From Euryarchaeota archaeon UBA181 (lineage in GTDB: Archaea > Thermoplasmatota > Poseidoniia > Poseidoniales > Thalassarchaeaceae), in NCBI GenBank assembly GCA_002496725.1, contig DALI01000049.1, positions 1-64,000 on the forward strand: a DNA stretch of 64,000 nt. The letters are read 5' to 3'. Positions 28,471 through 36,803 of the stretch are shown here, one piece after another (the first letter of the stretch is position 1; every line of letters begins with the position of its first letter). A program made the translations under genes and the position numbers. A model generated the notes under the pieces. It saw nothing but the letters and a program-made list of their open reading frames with translations, searched no databases and was not told the DNA's origin.

Positions 28471-28776
28471 ATGAAAGAACGTATCCCGAGACGTGCAGCG
28501 CCAGATTTCCGTGAGTCCGAAGACGGACTCTTCACCTCTGTGATGGAAGACGGTTTCCTGAATGTAGCACTTGATGATGCCAATCAGTACGGCCCTCATG
28601 CAATGATACTCTTCCTGGGCATTGTTTCTGTTTTGACCGGCTTTGTTCTAGGTCTAGCTATGATCGATCCGGTATTTTCATTCATAGCGGCTGCGATAAT
28701 AATTGCTTCCTTCGGTTTGAGGAAATTTTTACAAACAAGAGCCACTAATAATGTGGTCAAAAGTAGTACGGAGTAG
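28471..28776 (+). CDS. Small two-helix membrane protein
   Basis: A 101-residue protein with about 45 polar residues, then two hydrophobic helices (about 47-65 and 68-85) and a short basic end. I do not recognise a family. ATG 28471 follows GGGGGAGTCAG, a possible ribosome site. It is divergent from the ATPase gene and ends 3 bases from convergent purB. Confidence 0.65.
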   Translation: MKERIPRRAAPDFRESEDGLFTSVMEDGFLNVALDDANQYGPHAMILFLGIVSVLTGFVLGLAMIDPVFSFIAAAIIIASFGLRKFLQTRATNNVVKSSTE

Positions 28777-28779
28777 TGC

Positions 28780-30126
28780 CTACACCCTTTCACGAGCGAG
28801 TGACACTGCGTTATCGACTATCTCTCCCGATACTCCAAGATGACTCGCCGGAGAAAAAAGGTATTCGAGCTCTTCGGAACTGAAGATAGAACTAATCTGA
28901 TCATTCTCTTGGCATACCTCCATTAGATTCCTACCAAACTCCAGTGCCTCCATTGACGAAACTCTGAGGACCTCATGAGCTTCATCCCTAGGCATGCCAG
29001 AGTCAACAAGGGCCAGCATGACCTTCTCTGCCATCACTAGTCCCTTCTGAGACTCTATGTTTTGTAGCATCCTTTCTCGATCAACAACCAGCCTAGACAT
29101 GACCCTCTCACACTTAGCGAATATGTCATCTAGAAGTATCATTGAGTGAGAAAGAGTGAATCTCTCCGACGATGAATTAGCCAGATCTCTCTCATGCCAT
29201 AGAAGGGCATTCTCATAAGATGGAATTATCATGGATCTCACGATCCTAGCCAGGCCACATGCATTCTCAGCTGTGATGGGATTCCTCTTGTGTGCCATCG
29301 TAGAAGATCCCACTTGCTTTTCGACATCAAATGCCTCGGCTACCTCGGCAATCTCACTCCTCTGAAGGTTCCTCACCTCCTGCAAAACCTTCTCTATACT
29401 AGTTGCGACGTTCGCCATCCATCCGACCCACTCGATGTAACGATCCCTGCCGACGACCTGTGTTGTCGCAACAGGGACTTCTAAACCCAGCTCGCCTAGA
29501 ATCAAGCTCTGGAGCTCTAATGCATTCTCTCCTTGTGCGGCTCCCGTGCCAACCGCTCCCAAGAACTTCCCTGCAGTTATCCTTGTCTTCATGGACTCAA
29601 GCCTATCGAGATGCCTTCGGAATTCATCGACCCATACGGCCACCTTGAGTCCGAATGTAATCGGTACAGCTGCCTGGCCGTGGGTCCTACCAATCATTAT
29701 CGTGTCTCTTTCCCTTTCAGCCATATCACAAAGGGTAGATATTAGGGACTTCAGGGACTCTAACTGCAACTTGACGCTGTCTTTGATTTGGAGGGCTACA
29801 GCAGAGTCAACTATGTCGTTACTGGTAGCCCCAAGGTGGATGCACCAACCAGCCTCTCCCGCTACCTCGGCCATAGCCTTGGTTAGTGCCATTATATCGT
29901 GCCTAGTTTCTGCCTCAATTTCATCCACCCTATCAGCGGTAACTATTCCCGGATCTGATATGTCTGCTACCATGTCATAATGTTCTGCACTAACTCTGCC
30001 CATCTTGCAATGCGCCCAGACCAACGCTCTTTCCACTTCTATTTGTCTAGAATGCCTGCCTTCCCTCGACCAAATAGCTTTGGCCTCATCACGTCCGTAT
30101 CTGTAGTCTAGTGGTGAAACTGACAT
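28780..30126 (-). CDS. purB: Adenylosuccinate lyase
   Basis: Enzyme of purine synthesis acting on SAICAR and adenylosuccinate. The 448-residue length is typical. Motifs of the fumarase/aspartase superfamily are clear: N-terminal SPLDYRYG, ETRHDIMA, HLGATSND, GRTHGQAAVP and the signature GSSTMAHKRNP. ATG 30126 gives the conserved N-terminus at once. It is 39 bases from dph6 upstream on the same strand. Confidence 0.97.
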   Translation of the reverse strand: MSVSPLDYRYGRDEAKAIWSREGRHSRQIEVERALVWAHCKMGRVSAEHYDMVADISDPGIVTADRVDEIEAETRHDIMALTKAMAEVAGEAGWCIHLGATSNDIVDSAVALQIKDSVKLQLESLKSLISTLCDMAERERDTIMIGRTHGQAAVPITFGLKVAVWVDEFRRHLDRLESMKTRITAGKFLGAVGTGAAQGENALELQSLILGELGLEVPVATTQVVGRDRYIEWVGWMANVATSIEKVLQEVRNLQRSEIAEVAEAFDVEKQVGSSTMAHKRNPITAENACGLARIVRSMIIPSYENALLWHERDLANSSSERFTLSHSMILLDDIFAKCERVMSRLVVDRERMLQNIESQKGLVMAEKVMLALVDSGMPRDEAHEVLRVSSMEALEFGRNLMEVCQENDQISSIFSSEELEYLFSPASHLGVSGEIVDNAVSLARERV

Positions 30127-30165
30127 TATATCCCCAAACCTGCGACTCGGGCTTCATGTTTGAGA

Positions 30166-30918
30166 CTAGCGATTAGAAGATAGTCGCCCAGAAGAGATAA
30201 TCCACGACCCTCTTCCCCTTTCCCATGTTTTCTCACCTATCAAAATTGAACTACTCGACATTGCAGGTGAATCCACAACTAGAGTCTCATATTCTCCCCC
30301 TTCTCCATCAGGGTTAAAACGATATTTGAGAGACGTTTCTATCAATTCCTCAATTTCCTCTGCCCCCAATTTCTTCCCTACCCAGCTACTATCAAGTCCG
30401 TCCGCAGATACCGATGAAAGCCTGACATCAAAACCGTGTCGGGGAAAACAGCGCATGTGTTCAACTGGATCATGATGCCATAATGGTGAGAATGACTTGA
30501 TCCCTAGTCGTGAACACATCCTATCTATTCTGGTCCTTTGATAGTCGGATCTTAGTGCTCCGGTTACCAAGGCATCTATTTCCAGTGCTTCTTCATGTAA
30601 GATTATTCCATTCTTATCCCAAGTTTCTGGCCAGAATGAGTTGAAGTCAGCCACTACATTAGTTTCGCCAGCAATCCCCCTCTGCAAGTCTTCCACCTCT
30701 TTCTCCTCTGCCCCTTCGGTAATAATTGGGAGCCAAGGTATGCCTGAAGAGGCGGATTGTAGTCCAGCAGCACACACTCCTCCTGTTTGAAACATCATAG
30801 AGTCATCACCAGTTACACACAGGGTAACTAGTGCCTTTACATCCCATCCTCTCATTATGCACCACCATGTGGCGTAGGACGAGTCCTTTCCCCCCGAGCA
30901 TAGTACCGCCACACGCAC
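30166..30918 (-). CDS. Diphthine-ammonia ligase Dph6
   Basis: ATP-dependent enzyme for the last step of diphthamide synthesis on EF-2. The N-terminal PP-loop VAVLCSGGKDSSYA and the later GEGGEYETLVVD motif are characteristic. GTG 30918 (VRVAVLCSGG) is chosen: it gives 250 residues, near family size, and leaves a divergent promoter space before psmA, whereas the longer open frame runs into psmA. EF-2 itself (40369-42576) has the target loop AIHRGPAQ. Confidence 0.9.
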   Translation of the reverse strand: MRVAVLCSGGKDSSYATWWCIMRGWDVKALVTLCVTGDDSMMFQTGGVCAAGLQSASSGIPWLPIITEGAEEKEVEDLQRGIAGETNVVADFNSFWPETWDKNGIILHEEALEIDALVTGALRSDYQRTRIDRMCSRLGIKSFSPLWHHDPVEHMRCFPRHGFDVRLSSVSADGLDSSWVGKKLGAEEIEELIETSLKYRFNPDGEGGEYETLVVDSPAMSSSSILIGEKTWERGRGSWIISSGRLSSNR

Positions 30919-31017
30919 ATCTCTTCGTACGGACCTTTCCGCTTGAATGCAACGAAGGAAGACCCCCTTCCCAACCAACCTTGATAAGAGGCCGTTGGCG
31001 CATGGGTGTTGATTACG

Positions 31018-31725
31018 ATGCAACCGAGCGGACGCGGATACGATTCTTCAGTAGGAACTTTCTCACCAGACGGACGACTTCACCAAGTCGAGTATGCCCG
31101 AGAGTCGGTCAAGAGAGGCTCAACAACAGTAGGGGTAAAATTCCGAGATGGAGTCATACTAATTGTCGCAAAAAGAATACCTAGCAAGTTGGTAATACCC
31201 GAGTCAATCGAGAAGATGTACAAGATTGATGATCACATAGGAATAACGACCTCGGGCCTCGTTGCTGATGCCAGGCAGTTAGTTGACAGAGCTAGGGTCC
31301 AGTGCCAGATTAACAAGATGACTTATGGGGACTCAATCGATGTCACCACTCTAGTGAAGAAGATGTGTGACTATAAGCAGTCATTCACCCAATATGGAGG
31401 TGCAAGGCCATTCGGTACAGCATTACTCATTGCAGGCGTAGATTCGGAGGGGGCTCATCTCTACGAGACTGATCCTTCAGGTGCGTATGGCTCGTACCAA
31501 GCAGGGGCCATTGGTAGTGGCCGCAGCGAAGTCATTTCTTACTTCGAAGAAAAATGGAAGCCAGGAATGACAGAAAATGCGGCCATAAAGACCGGTTTAG
31601 AGGCACTTTCAGCTACTCTTGAAGATGGACTCTCCGATGAATCAGTGGAGATATGTGTGATTAATGAAGGCGGCTACAGGGAACTAGGCCCTGAAGATCT
31701 GCAGAAGCATATTTCCAAGCTTTAG
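31018..31725 (+). CDS. psmA: Proteasome alpha subunit
   Basis: Structural alpha-ring subunit of the archaeal 20S proteasome, 235 residues. The N-terminal gate/H0 region RGYDSSVGTFSPDGRLHQVEYA is diagnostic. ATG 31018 (MQPSGRGYD) gives the standard N-terminus; a GTG at 31006 would add four residues. Lys at AKRIPSKL lies in the pocket that receives the ATPase tail. It heads the proteasome-exosome gene string, and a TATA-like TTGATAAG is 32 bases upstream. Confidence 0.97.
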   Translation: MQPSGRGYDSSVGTFSPDGRLHQVEYARESVKRGSTTVGVKFRDGVILIVAKRIPSKLVIPESIEKMYKIDDHIGITTSGLVADARQLVDRARVQCQINKMTYGDSIDVTTLVKKMCDYKQSFTQYGGARPFGTALLIAGVDSEGAHLYETDPSGAYGSYQAGAIGSGRSEVISYFEEKWKPGMTENAAIKTGLEALSATLEDGLSDESVEICVINEGGYRELGPEDLQKHISKL

Positions 31726-31773
31726 TGGCCTGCTTTCCACTATCTCCTTATGCCCCTAGCATGTACGAGCTAC

Positions 31774-32463
31774 ATGGTTAGCCTCGACGACGCGGTTATT
31801 GCGAGACTCGAGAAAGGTGGGTCAAGGTATGAGATTCTCGTTGATCCCGACCTCGTTGATGTATGGAAGGGCGATCCGTCATCAGTTGAGATGGACGACC
31901 TCCTAGCAGTAAGTGAGGTTTGGACAGATTCTCGTAATGGCGAGAGGCCAACTTCCGAAGCATTGCTTAGCGTGTTTGGCAGTAATGATATCCATCAGTG
32001 CGTCGATATCATACTTAGAAAAGGCTCAATACAACTTACTACGATACAGAGAAAGAAGATGGTACAAGAGAAAAAACTTCAGATAATAAATGAAATAGCT
32101 ACAACTGCTACCGATCCAAAGACAAGGATGCCACATCCCAGGACTAGGATAGAGAATGCCCTGGAGGAAGCACGTTTTTCTGTTGATCCATTCAAATCAG
32201 TTGAGAGTCAGGTTTCTGATGCCGTGAAGGTACTCAAACCACTAATTCCACTACAGTTTATCACAATAAGACTTGCTTTCAAGATTCCCGGGGCATCATA
32301 TGGTTCTGTGAATCAAATCCTTAGGGACCTAGTCAAACGTCAAGAATGGCTTACTGATGGTACATGGGCATGTGTTGTTGAGGTCCCAGGAGGGATGAAG
32401 AATGAATTAATTAGCAAGGTTGCAAGTAGGGCCTCAGAGGCTGAAGTCAAGGAGCTTGACTGA
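31774..32463 (+). CDS. Ribosome maturation protein SBDS (Sdo1)
   Basis: Archaeal SBDS protein, which in eukaryotes helps release eIF6 from the 60S subunit. ATG 31774 begins MVSLDDAVIARLEKGGSRYE, the normal N-terminus, giving 229 residues; the frame is open 8 codons further up. The three-domain length is standard, with TTIQRKKMVQEKK in the linker and RIENALEEA in the middle domain. It lies between psmA and rrp4, its usual archaeal position. Confidence 0.95.
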   Translation: MVSLDDAVIARLEKGGSRYEILVDPDLVDVWKGDPSSVEMDDLLAVSEVWTDSRNGERPTSEALLSVFGSNDIHQCVDIILRKGSIQLTTIQRKKMVQEKKLQIINEIATTATDPKTRMPHPRTRIENALEEARFSVDPFKSVESQVSDAVKVLKPLIPLQFITIRLAFKIPGASYGSVNQILRDLVKRQEWLTDGTWACVVEVPGGMKNELISKVASRASEAEVKELD

Positions 32464-32527
32464 CTCCCCACCGAAGGTGTCGACATCAACGGTTATGAAT
32501 AGTAGGCCGGTCGGGCAGCTCGATAAC

Positions 32528-33196
32528 ATGAGTAATGAGAGCAACGCGGGCGGACCGCGAGACTCACGACGCACCCTCGTCGTCGTGCCAGGAGAAGACC
32601 TGGGAGTATCTGAGGGGATTGAAGCTGGTCACGGCGTTTTAGTTGTTGATGACAGAATCATATCGACGAAACAAGGACGAATGAGTAGAAAGGGAAACAC
32701 AATTTCTGTTGACCCCCTTCACACAAGATATATGCCTAGGCCAGGTGATTTGGTAATAGGCCATATTGAGGGATGCACTAACAATATCTGGTTCATAGAC
32801 ATAGGTGCCCCATTCAATTCAATTCTACCGATGAGCCTCGGTCCTGCCAAGGTCGAATTCGGCGGAACTAGGAAGGTTCTGGATATTGGTGACTCTATCC
32901 TTTGCAGGGTTCAAGAAGTTGAAGAAACCCATCAAAGCGTCGTTACGATGAAGGGAATGGGACTCAGGAAGATTCGCTCAGGCGCACTAGACGAACTAGA
33001 CCCCCACCTTCTTGGTAGGCTAATAGGCAAGGGAGGCGCGTTCCTCAGAGAGATGAAGATGGAAACTGATTGTAGAATCGTTGTCGCCGACAATGGCCGT
33101 CTATGGATAGATGGAGAGCTAAGTAACATATTAGAGGTCAGAAGGAGAATTAATAGTATATCTTCCGAGGCCAGAGTTGTAGGAGTTGATGCTTAA
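32528..33196 (+). CDS. Exosome RNA-binding cap subunit Rrp4
   Basis: Cap subunit of the archaeal RNA exosome, 222 residues from ATG 32528. An N-terminal domain with VVPGEDLG is followed by an S1 domain (about 65-145, DLVIGHIEGCTNNIWFIDIG) and a KH domain with LGRLIGKGGAFL. ATG 32495 is another possible start. Its last base is shared with the first base of rrp41 (TAATG), showing tight coupling. Confidence 0.95.
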   Translation: MSNESNAGGPRDSRRTLVVVPGEDLGVSEGIEAGHGVLVVDDRIISTKQGRMSRKGNTISVDPLHTRYMPRPGDLVIGHIEGCTNNIWFIDIGAPFNSILPMSLGPAKVEFGGTRKVLDIGDSILCRVQEVEETHQSVVTMKGMGLRKIRSGALDELDPHLLGRLIGKGGAFLREMKMETDCRIVVADNGRLWIDGELSNILEVRRRINSISSEARVVGVDA

Positions 33197-33912
33197 TGGG
33201 TGGATATGGAGATGTTAGGATGATTGATGAAAATGGGCTTAGGATGGATGGCAGAAAGCCAGGAGACGTCAGGCCCATAACAATAGAAACCGGAGTAGTT
33301 CCAGTGGCAGATGGATCATGTAGGATGGTTTGGGGAACCAATGAGGCCATAGTGGCAGTTTACGGTCCTATGGAGGCACACCCAAGAAAGATTCAACGCC
33401 AAGACAGGGCAGTAATTGATGTCGCGTACAACATGGCCCCATTTTCGACCACTGATAGGATTAGACCAGGCTTCAATAGAAGAAGTAGAGAAATCAGTAA
33501 GGTCACAAAGGATGCTTTAGAGAGCGTAGTTCTTCTGGAACTATACCCCAGATCAAAGATTAGAGTCAGCATTGAGATAGTTTCTGCAGAGGCTGGAACT
33601 AGATGTGTTGGTCTGACTGCGGCCTCGGTCGCACTAGCTGATGCAGGAATTCCAATGACTGATCTGATCGTCAGTGTCGCTAGTGGCAAGGTAAACGATG
33701 TGGTCGTTTGTGACTTGAACAAAGAGGAGGACAACTATGGGGAGGCAGATCTACCAATGGGAGTACTGCCTAATTCAGGAGAGCTAGTTTTCTTACAGAT
33801 GGACGGAAACCTGTCCCCTGAAGAGTTCAAGCAAGCATGGGACTACAATGTGGATGCGGCCATGGAAGTTCACAAACTGATGGTAAAAGCCCTCAAGGGG
33901 GGTGACAACTGA
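33196..33912 (+). CDS. Exosome catalytic subunit Rrp41
   Basis: RNase PH-fold subunit that carries the phosphorolytic site of the exosome ring, 238 residues. Visible family features are LRMDGRKPGDVRPI near the N-terminus, RIRPGFNRRSREIS and the catalytic-region EDNYGEADLPM with its Asp. It shares one base with rrp4 and one with rrp42, so the three exosome genes are translated as a coupled block. Confidence 0.96.
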   Translation: MGGYGDVRMIDENGLRMDGRKPGDVRPITIETGVVPVADGSCRMVWGTNEAIVAVYGPMEAHPRKIQRQDRAVIDVAYNMAPFSTTDRIRPGFNRRSREISKVTKDALESVVLLELYPRSKIRVSIEIVSAEAGTRCVGLTAASVALADAGIPMTDLIVSVASGKVNDVVVCDLNKEEDNYGEADLPMGVLPNSGELVFLQMDGNLSPEEFKQAWDYNVDAAMEVHKLMVKALKGGDN

Positions 33913-34685
33913 TGTCCGCGCCAACAGTTCCCAACTTGCTACGAGCCCATCTTTCAGATCTAGCTCTAAACGATGCTAGACTAGATGGTAGATCCAAATT
34001 CGAGGGAAGAGAACTAAAGCTAGAAACAGGGATTCTCCCAAGAGCCGAGGGTTCTGCCAAGGTTACTATGGGCGATACGATAGTATTGGCAGGAGTCAAA
34101 TTTCAGCTTATGACTCCATACTCAGACAGGCCAAACCAAGGAGGACTGATGTGCTCTTGCGAGGTCAGACCCTTAGCAGGAAGGCACTGGGAAGCAGGAC
34201 CACCTAGTCCTGAATCAATAGAGTTAGGGAGGGTCGTAGACCGTGGAATTAGGGAATCGGGTTGTATAGATGTCGATGATTTGTGCATCATTCCAGGAGA
34301 GAAGGCTTGGCAGGTCATCCTTGACCTTCACGCTATCTCGGATGATGGGAACCTCTTCGATGCTTTTGCTTTAGCAGGAATCGCCGCCCTAAGGAGCGCG
34401 ATAATTCCCGCCGAGAGGTTCGAAGTAGGGGAAGATATGCCTTTGAAAGTCTCCAAAAAGCCGATTATGTGCTCATACCATAAGGTCGGAGGAAGGTTCG
34501 TCTATGACGCTTCTTACAAAGAGGAACTAGGTGGGGATGAGAGAATTCACATAACCCTGGGTGACGACGATCACGTCCATTCTCTCCAGAAGGGTCTAAA
34601 GGGAATCTTCACGGCAGACGAATTCGCTGAGATAATGGAGCACGCCAAAGTAAGATGTGCTGAACTTAGGAAAATTGTGGATTAA
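33912..34685 (+). CDS. Exosome subunit Rrp42
   Basis: The non-catalytic RNase PH-fold partner of Rrp41 that completes the active site and RNA channel. The 257-residue protein shows LDGRSKFEGRELKLETGIL, ELGRVVDRGIRESG, CIIPGEKAWQVILDLH and DGNLFDAFALAGIAAL, typical of archaeal Rrp42. ATG 33912 overlaps the rrp41 stop by one base. Confidence 0.96.
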   Translation: MSAPTVPNLLRAHLSDLALNDARLDGRSKFEGRELKLETGILPRAEGSAKVTMGDTIVLAGVKFQLMTPYSDRPNQGGLMCSCEVRPLAGRHWEAGPPSPESIELGRVVDRGIRESGCIDVDDLCIIPGEKAWQVILDLHAISDDGNLFDAFALAGIAALRSAIIPAERFEVGEDMPLKVSKKPIMCSYHKVGGRFVYDASYKEELGGDERIHITLGDDDHVHSLQKGLKGIFTADEFAEIMEHAKVRCAELRKIVD

Positions 34686-34697
34686 TAGGTGATTGAA

Positions 34698-35066
34698 ATG
34701 GCAAAAAGAACTCAGAAAGCTGGACTAACCGCTCGATTCGGTTCGAGATATGGAGTTAGCGTAAGAAGGCGAGCTGGATCAGCTCTCAAGAAGAAATCTA
34801 GACAGTATACCTGTCCATCATGTCAGTACCCTAAGGTAAGGAGGAAGTCCGCTGGAATTTGGGAATGCAGGAAATGCAATTATACATTCACTGGCGGAGT
34901 TTGGGAGCCGTTTACTAGGGCCTCCGATGCTAACAACAGAGTAGTTAGAAGATCAATGGAAGGTGCAACAGCAACTGACATGGCGGTTATAGCACAACAA
35001 GCCGCAATGGATTTTGAGAGAAAATTGGTGGAGGCAGACGAAGTTGCCGACTCAGAGGAAGAATGA
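34698..35066 (+). CDS. Ribosomal protein L37Ae (eL43)
   Basis: Large-subunit zinc-ribbon protein. ATG 34698 (MAKRTQKAGLTARFGSRYG) follows AGGTGAT and gives 122 residues; GTG 34689 would add three. Cys pairs CPSC and CRKC form the zinc ribbon. The C-terminal acidic extension (about residues 85-122) makes it longer than the usual 85-95 residues. Its tail overlaps the pcc1 start region. Confidence 0.95.
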   Translation: MAKRTQKAGLTARFGSRYGVSVRRRAGSALKKKSRQYTCPSCQYPKVRRKSAGIWECRKCNYTFTGGVWEPFTRASDANNRVVRRSMEGATATDMAVIAQQAAMDFERKLVEADEVADSEEE

Positions 35067-35286
35067 GGATAAAATCTCAATCGATCTCGATTTTCCTCAT
35101 GCGGACGCTGAGCATATAGCAAGCGGACTCCGGACAGAATCTGAATTCACAGAGCTTAATGGGATAATTTCCATTTCAATCTCCGCTACAAATTTCTCAG
35201 ATCTAAGGGCGATATGGAATTCAACGATGAGGGGCTTGGTAGCTTCAGAGCAAGCTTTGAATGCTATCAAAGGGTCAAGTGAGTAG
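35044..35286 (+). CDS. KEOPS subunit Pcc1-like, TTG start
   Basis: A small protein matching Pcc1, the dimerisation subunit of the KEOPS complex that makes t6A37 on tRNA, in size (80 residues), pattern (ISIDLDFPHADAEHIASGL, then SISISATNFSDLRAIWNSTMRGL) and position in the archaeal exosome gene string. No ATG or GTG is available at the N-terminus; TTG 35044 has GGTGGAGG 9 bases upstream and is the best start, inside the end of the L37Ae gene by 23 bases. Sequence divergence in this family is high, so the name rests partly on context. Confidence 0.78.
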   Translation: MPTQRKNEDKISIDLDFPHADAEHIASGLRTESEFTELNGIISISISATNFSDLRAIWNSTMRGLVASEQALNAIKGSSE

Positions 35287-35287
35287 T

Positions 35288-35611
35288 ATGAGTGGCAATG
35301 ACGAAGTCGCTGAGGCCCTGAAAAGAGTAGCACAAGAGCTACAGGCAACGCTGTCCCAGATACAAAATGTAACTACACAACTAAGCGAACTATCTATCAC
35401 AATTGATGCACTTTCGTCTCAAGACCCTGGAAAACCAGTATACAGGGCCATAGGAAGCCTTCTTCTCGAAGTAGAAGATAGGGATTCCCTGAAGGATGAT
35501 CTCGAGTCATCGATGAGGGCCTTTCAAGAACATATGGATAGACTTTCCTCCAAGGAGGGCGAACTACGTAGCAATTATGATGCTCTAGTCAGCGCCTATG
35601 AATCACAGTGA
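35288..35611 (+). CDS. Prefoldin beta subunit
   Basis: Chaperone subunit that captures unfolded proteins for the thermosome. The 107-residue protein is two long coiled-coil helices around the beta hairpin GKPVYRAIGSLLLEVEDRD. ATG 35288 follows the pcc1-like stop by one base. The gene order pcc1-pfdB is standard in archaea. The stop overlaps the next frame. Confidence 0.92.
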   Translation: MSGNDEVAEALKRVAQELQATLSQIQNVTTQLSELSITIDALSSQDPGKPVYRAIGSLLLEVEDRDSLKDDLESSMRAFQEHMDRLSSKEGELRSNYDALVSAYESQ

Positions 35612-35616
35612 GAGGC

Positions 35617-36447
35617 ATGACTGAATCATTCTCAGAAAAAAATAATCTCGGAGACGAGCTGAATTTAATGCTGGAATTGCTAGCAGTCGGTAAGGCAGAA
35701 GAAGCTAAGGTGATATCTCAAGAAATATTGGATAGATCCAGGTCCACCTCCGAGAGGAATCACGAGATAGAAGCTCGCGTCAGGGTTGAAAGAGCTTTGA
35801 TTGGCGCCATCCCAGTCGAGACTATTGGGACTGAATTGAGATGGTGCGCGGATAGGCTGAATGCTATTTCACCCGGCACCTCTTTACATGGCTTAGCACT
35901 ATTGAATTTAGCTACATGGCATGCGAACAGGGGTGAGTCAATGATGGCTTTAGCTACTCATTCAGAAATATCCATCAATAACGGACACCCTCTGGATATC
36001 AACTCTTTATCTCGATTAGAAGTTGGGAGGATACTATCCGCCATGAAAGATTACGGCCCTTCTATGAGGCACCTATGGTCAGCTAGGAACGGATTCATTG
36101 AGCTTAAGATGTATCCCGAGGCAATATCCTCCTCACTAGAATGGCTCGATTTAGCTCTCGATGATGTTAGTTCGGATTCGCCAAACATGTCTTCGATATT
36201 AGAGAATGCCAAACCGCGCGCCGGGCCTGGCAATACCTATCTTTCCTCAAATCGAGATGATGTCAAATCCGTTGTTGAGTATCTGTTCCCACTACTAACC
36301 GAAGATCTATCTGGAATATCGAGAATTGATCTAGGGCTTATTCTGGAAGCCTCTGATAAATTAGACAGGGAAATTTGGAAGAACGCAATTTTAGCAAGGA
36401 TTGATGAGATTCAAGATCCTAACATTTTGGAAGAGCTCCAATCATGA
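35617..36447 (+). CDS. TPR-like helical protein of unknown function
   Basis: A 276-residue, mostly alpha-helical protein with TPR-like helix pairs (for example HGLALLNLATWHANRGES and LGRILSAMKDYG-like stretches). ATG 35617 is used; GTG 35608 overlaps the prefoldin stop. It probably ends the superoperon transcript. Its last 37 bases overlap a convergent NUDIX gene, the largest such overlap in the window. No enzymatic motif is visible. Confidence 0.72.
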   Translation: MTESFSEKNNLGDELNLMLELLAVGKAEEAKVISQEILDRSRSTSERNHEIEARVRVERALIGAIPVETIGTELRWCADRLNAISPGTSLHGLALLNLATWHANRGESMMALATHSEISINNGHPLDINSLSRLEVGRILSAMKDYGPSMRHLWSARNGFIELKMYPEAISSSLEWLDLALDDVSSDSPNMSSILENAKPRAGPGNTYLSSNRDDVKSVVEYLFPLLTEDLSGISRIDLGLILEASDKLDREIWKNAILARIDEIQDPNILEELQS

Positions 36448-36803
36448 CTCTTGATACGCTCTATCTCTTCTTCATCCCATGATAGCCTAGAGGGGACATC
36501 AATACACCATCCAACTTCCTCTATTGAGGAATCTTCGGATACCCATGGTTCCGGAACTGGTTCATCATTAACTTCAACCAATACAACGACCCCATCTTTC
36601 ACTAGCTTCGTTTCATATGAAATGGCGGTCCCAAGTAGGCCTGTTTCCTCGTATAGCTCCCTCAATGCGGCAACATCCCACTCCTCGTCTTTCATTACAT
36701 TCCCTCCTGGTAGCTCCCAACCTCTCTCTCGATGCAAAACCATCACCCAAGGATTTCCAAGATCAGCTCCTTTACTAGAATAAACCCAACATACTACAAA
36801 CAC
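36411..36803 (-). CDS. NUDIX hydrolase
   Basis: A 130-residue NUDIX protein. The NUDIX box G-x5-E-x7-REL-x-EE-x-GL is intact: GGNVMKDEE leads into ALRELYEETGL. The substrate (nucleoside diphosphate derivative or mRNA cap-like product) cannot be read. It overlaps the upstream TPR gene by one base on the minus strand and runs 37 bases into the convergent gene. Confidence 0.88.
   Translation of the reverse strand: MFVVCWVYSSKGADLGNPWVMVLHRERGWELPGGNVMKDEEWDVAALRELYEETGLLGTAISYETKLVKDGVVVLVEVNDEPVPEPWVSEDSSIEEVGWCIDVPSRLSWDEEEIERIKSHDWSSSKMLGS

Noticed and set aside
34689..34697. GTG start for L37Ae
   Set aside because: ATG 34698 has a better ribosome site and gives the family N-terminus MAKRT.
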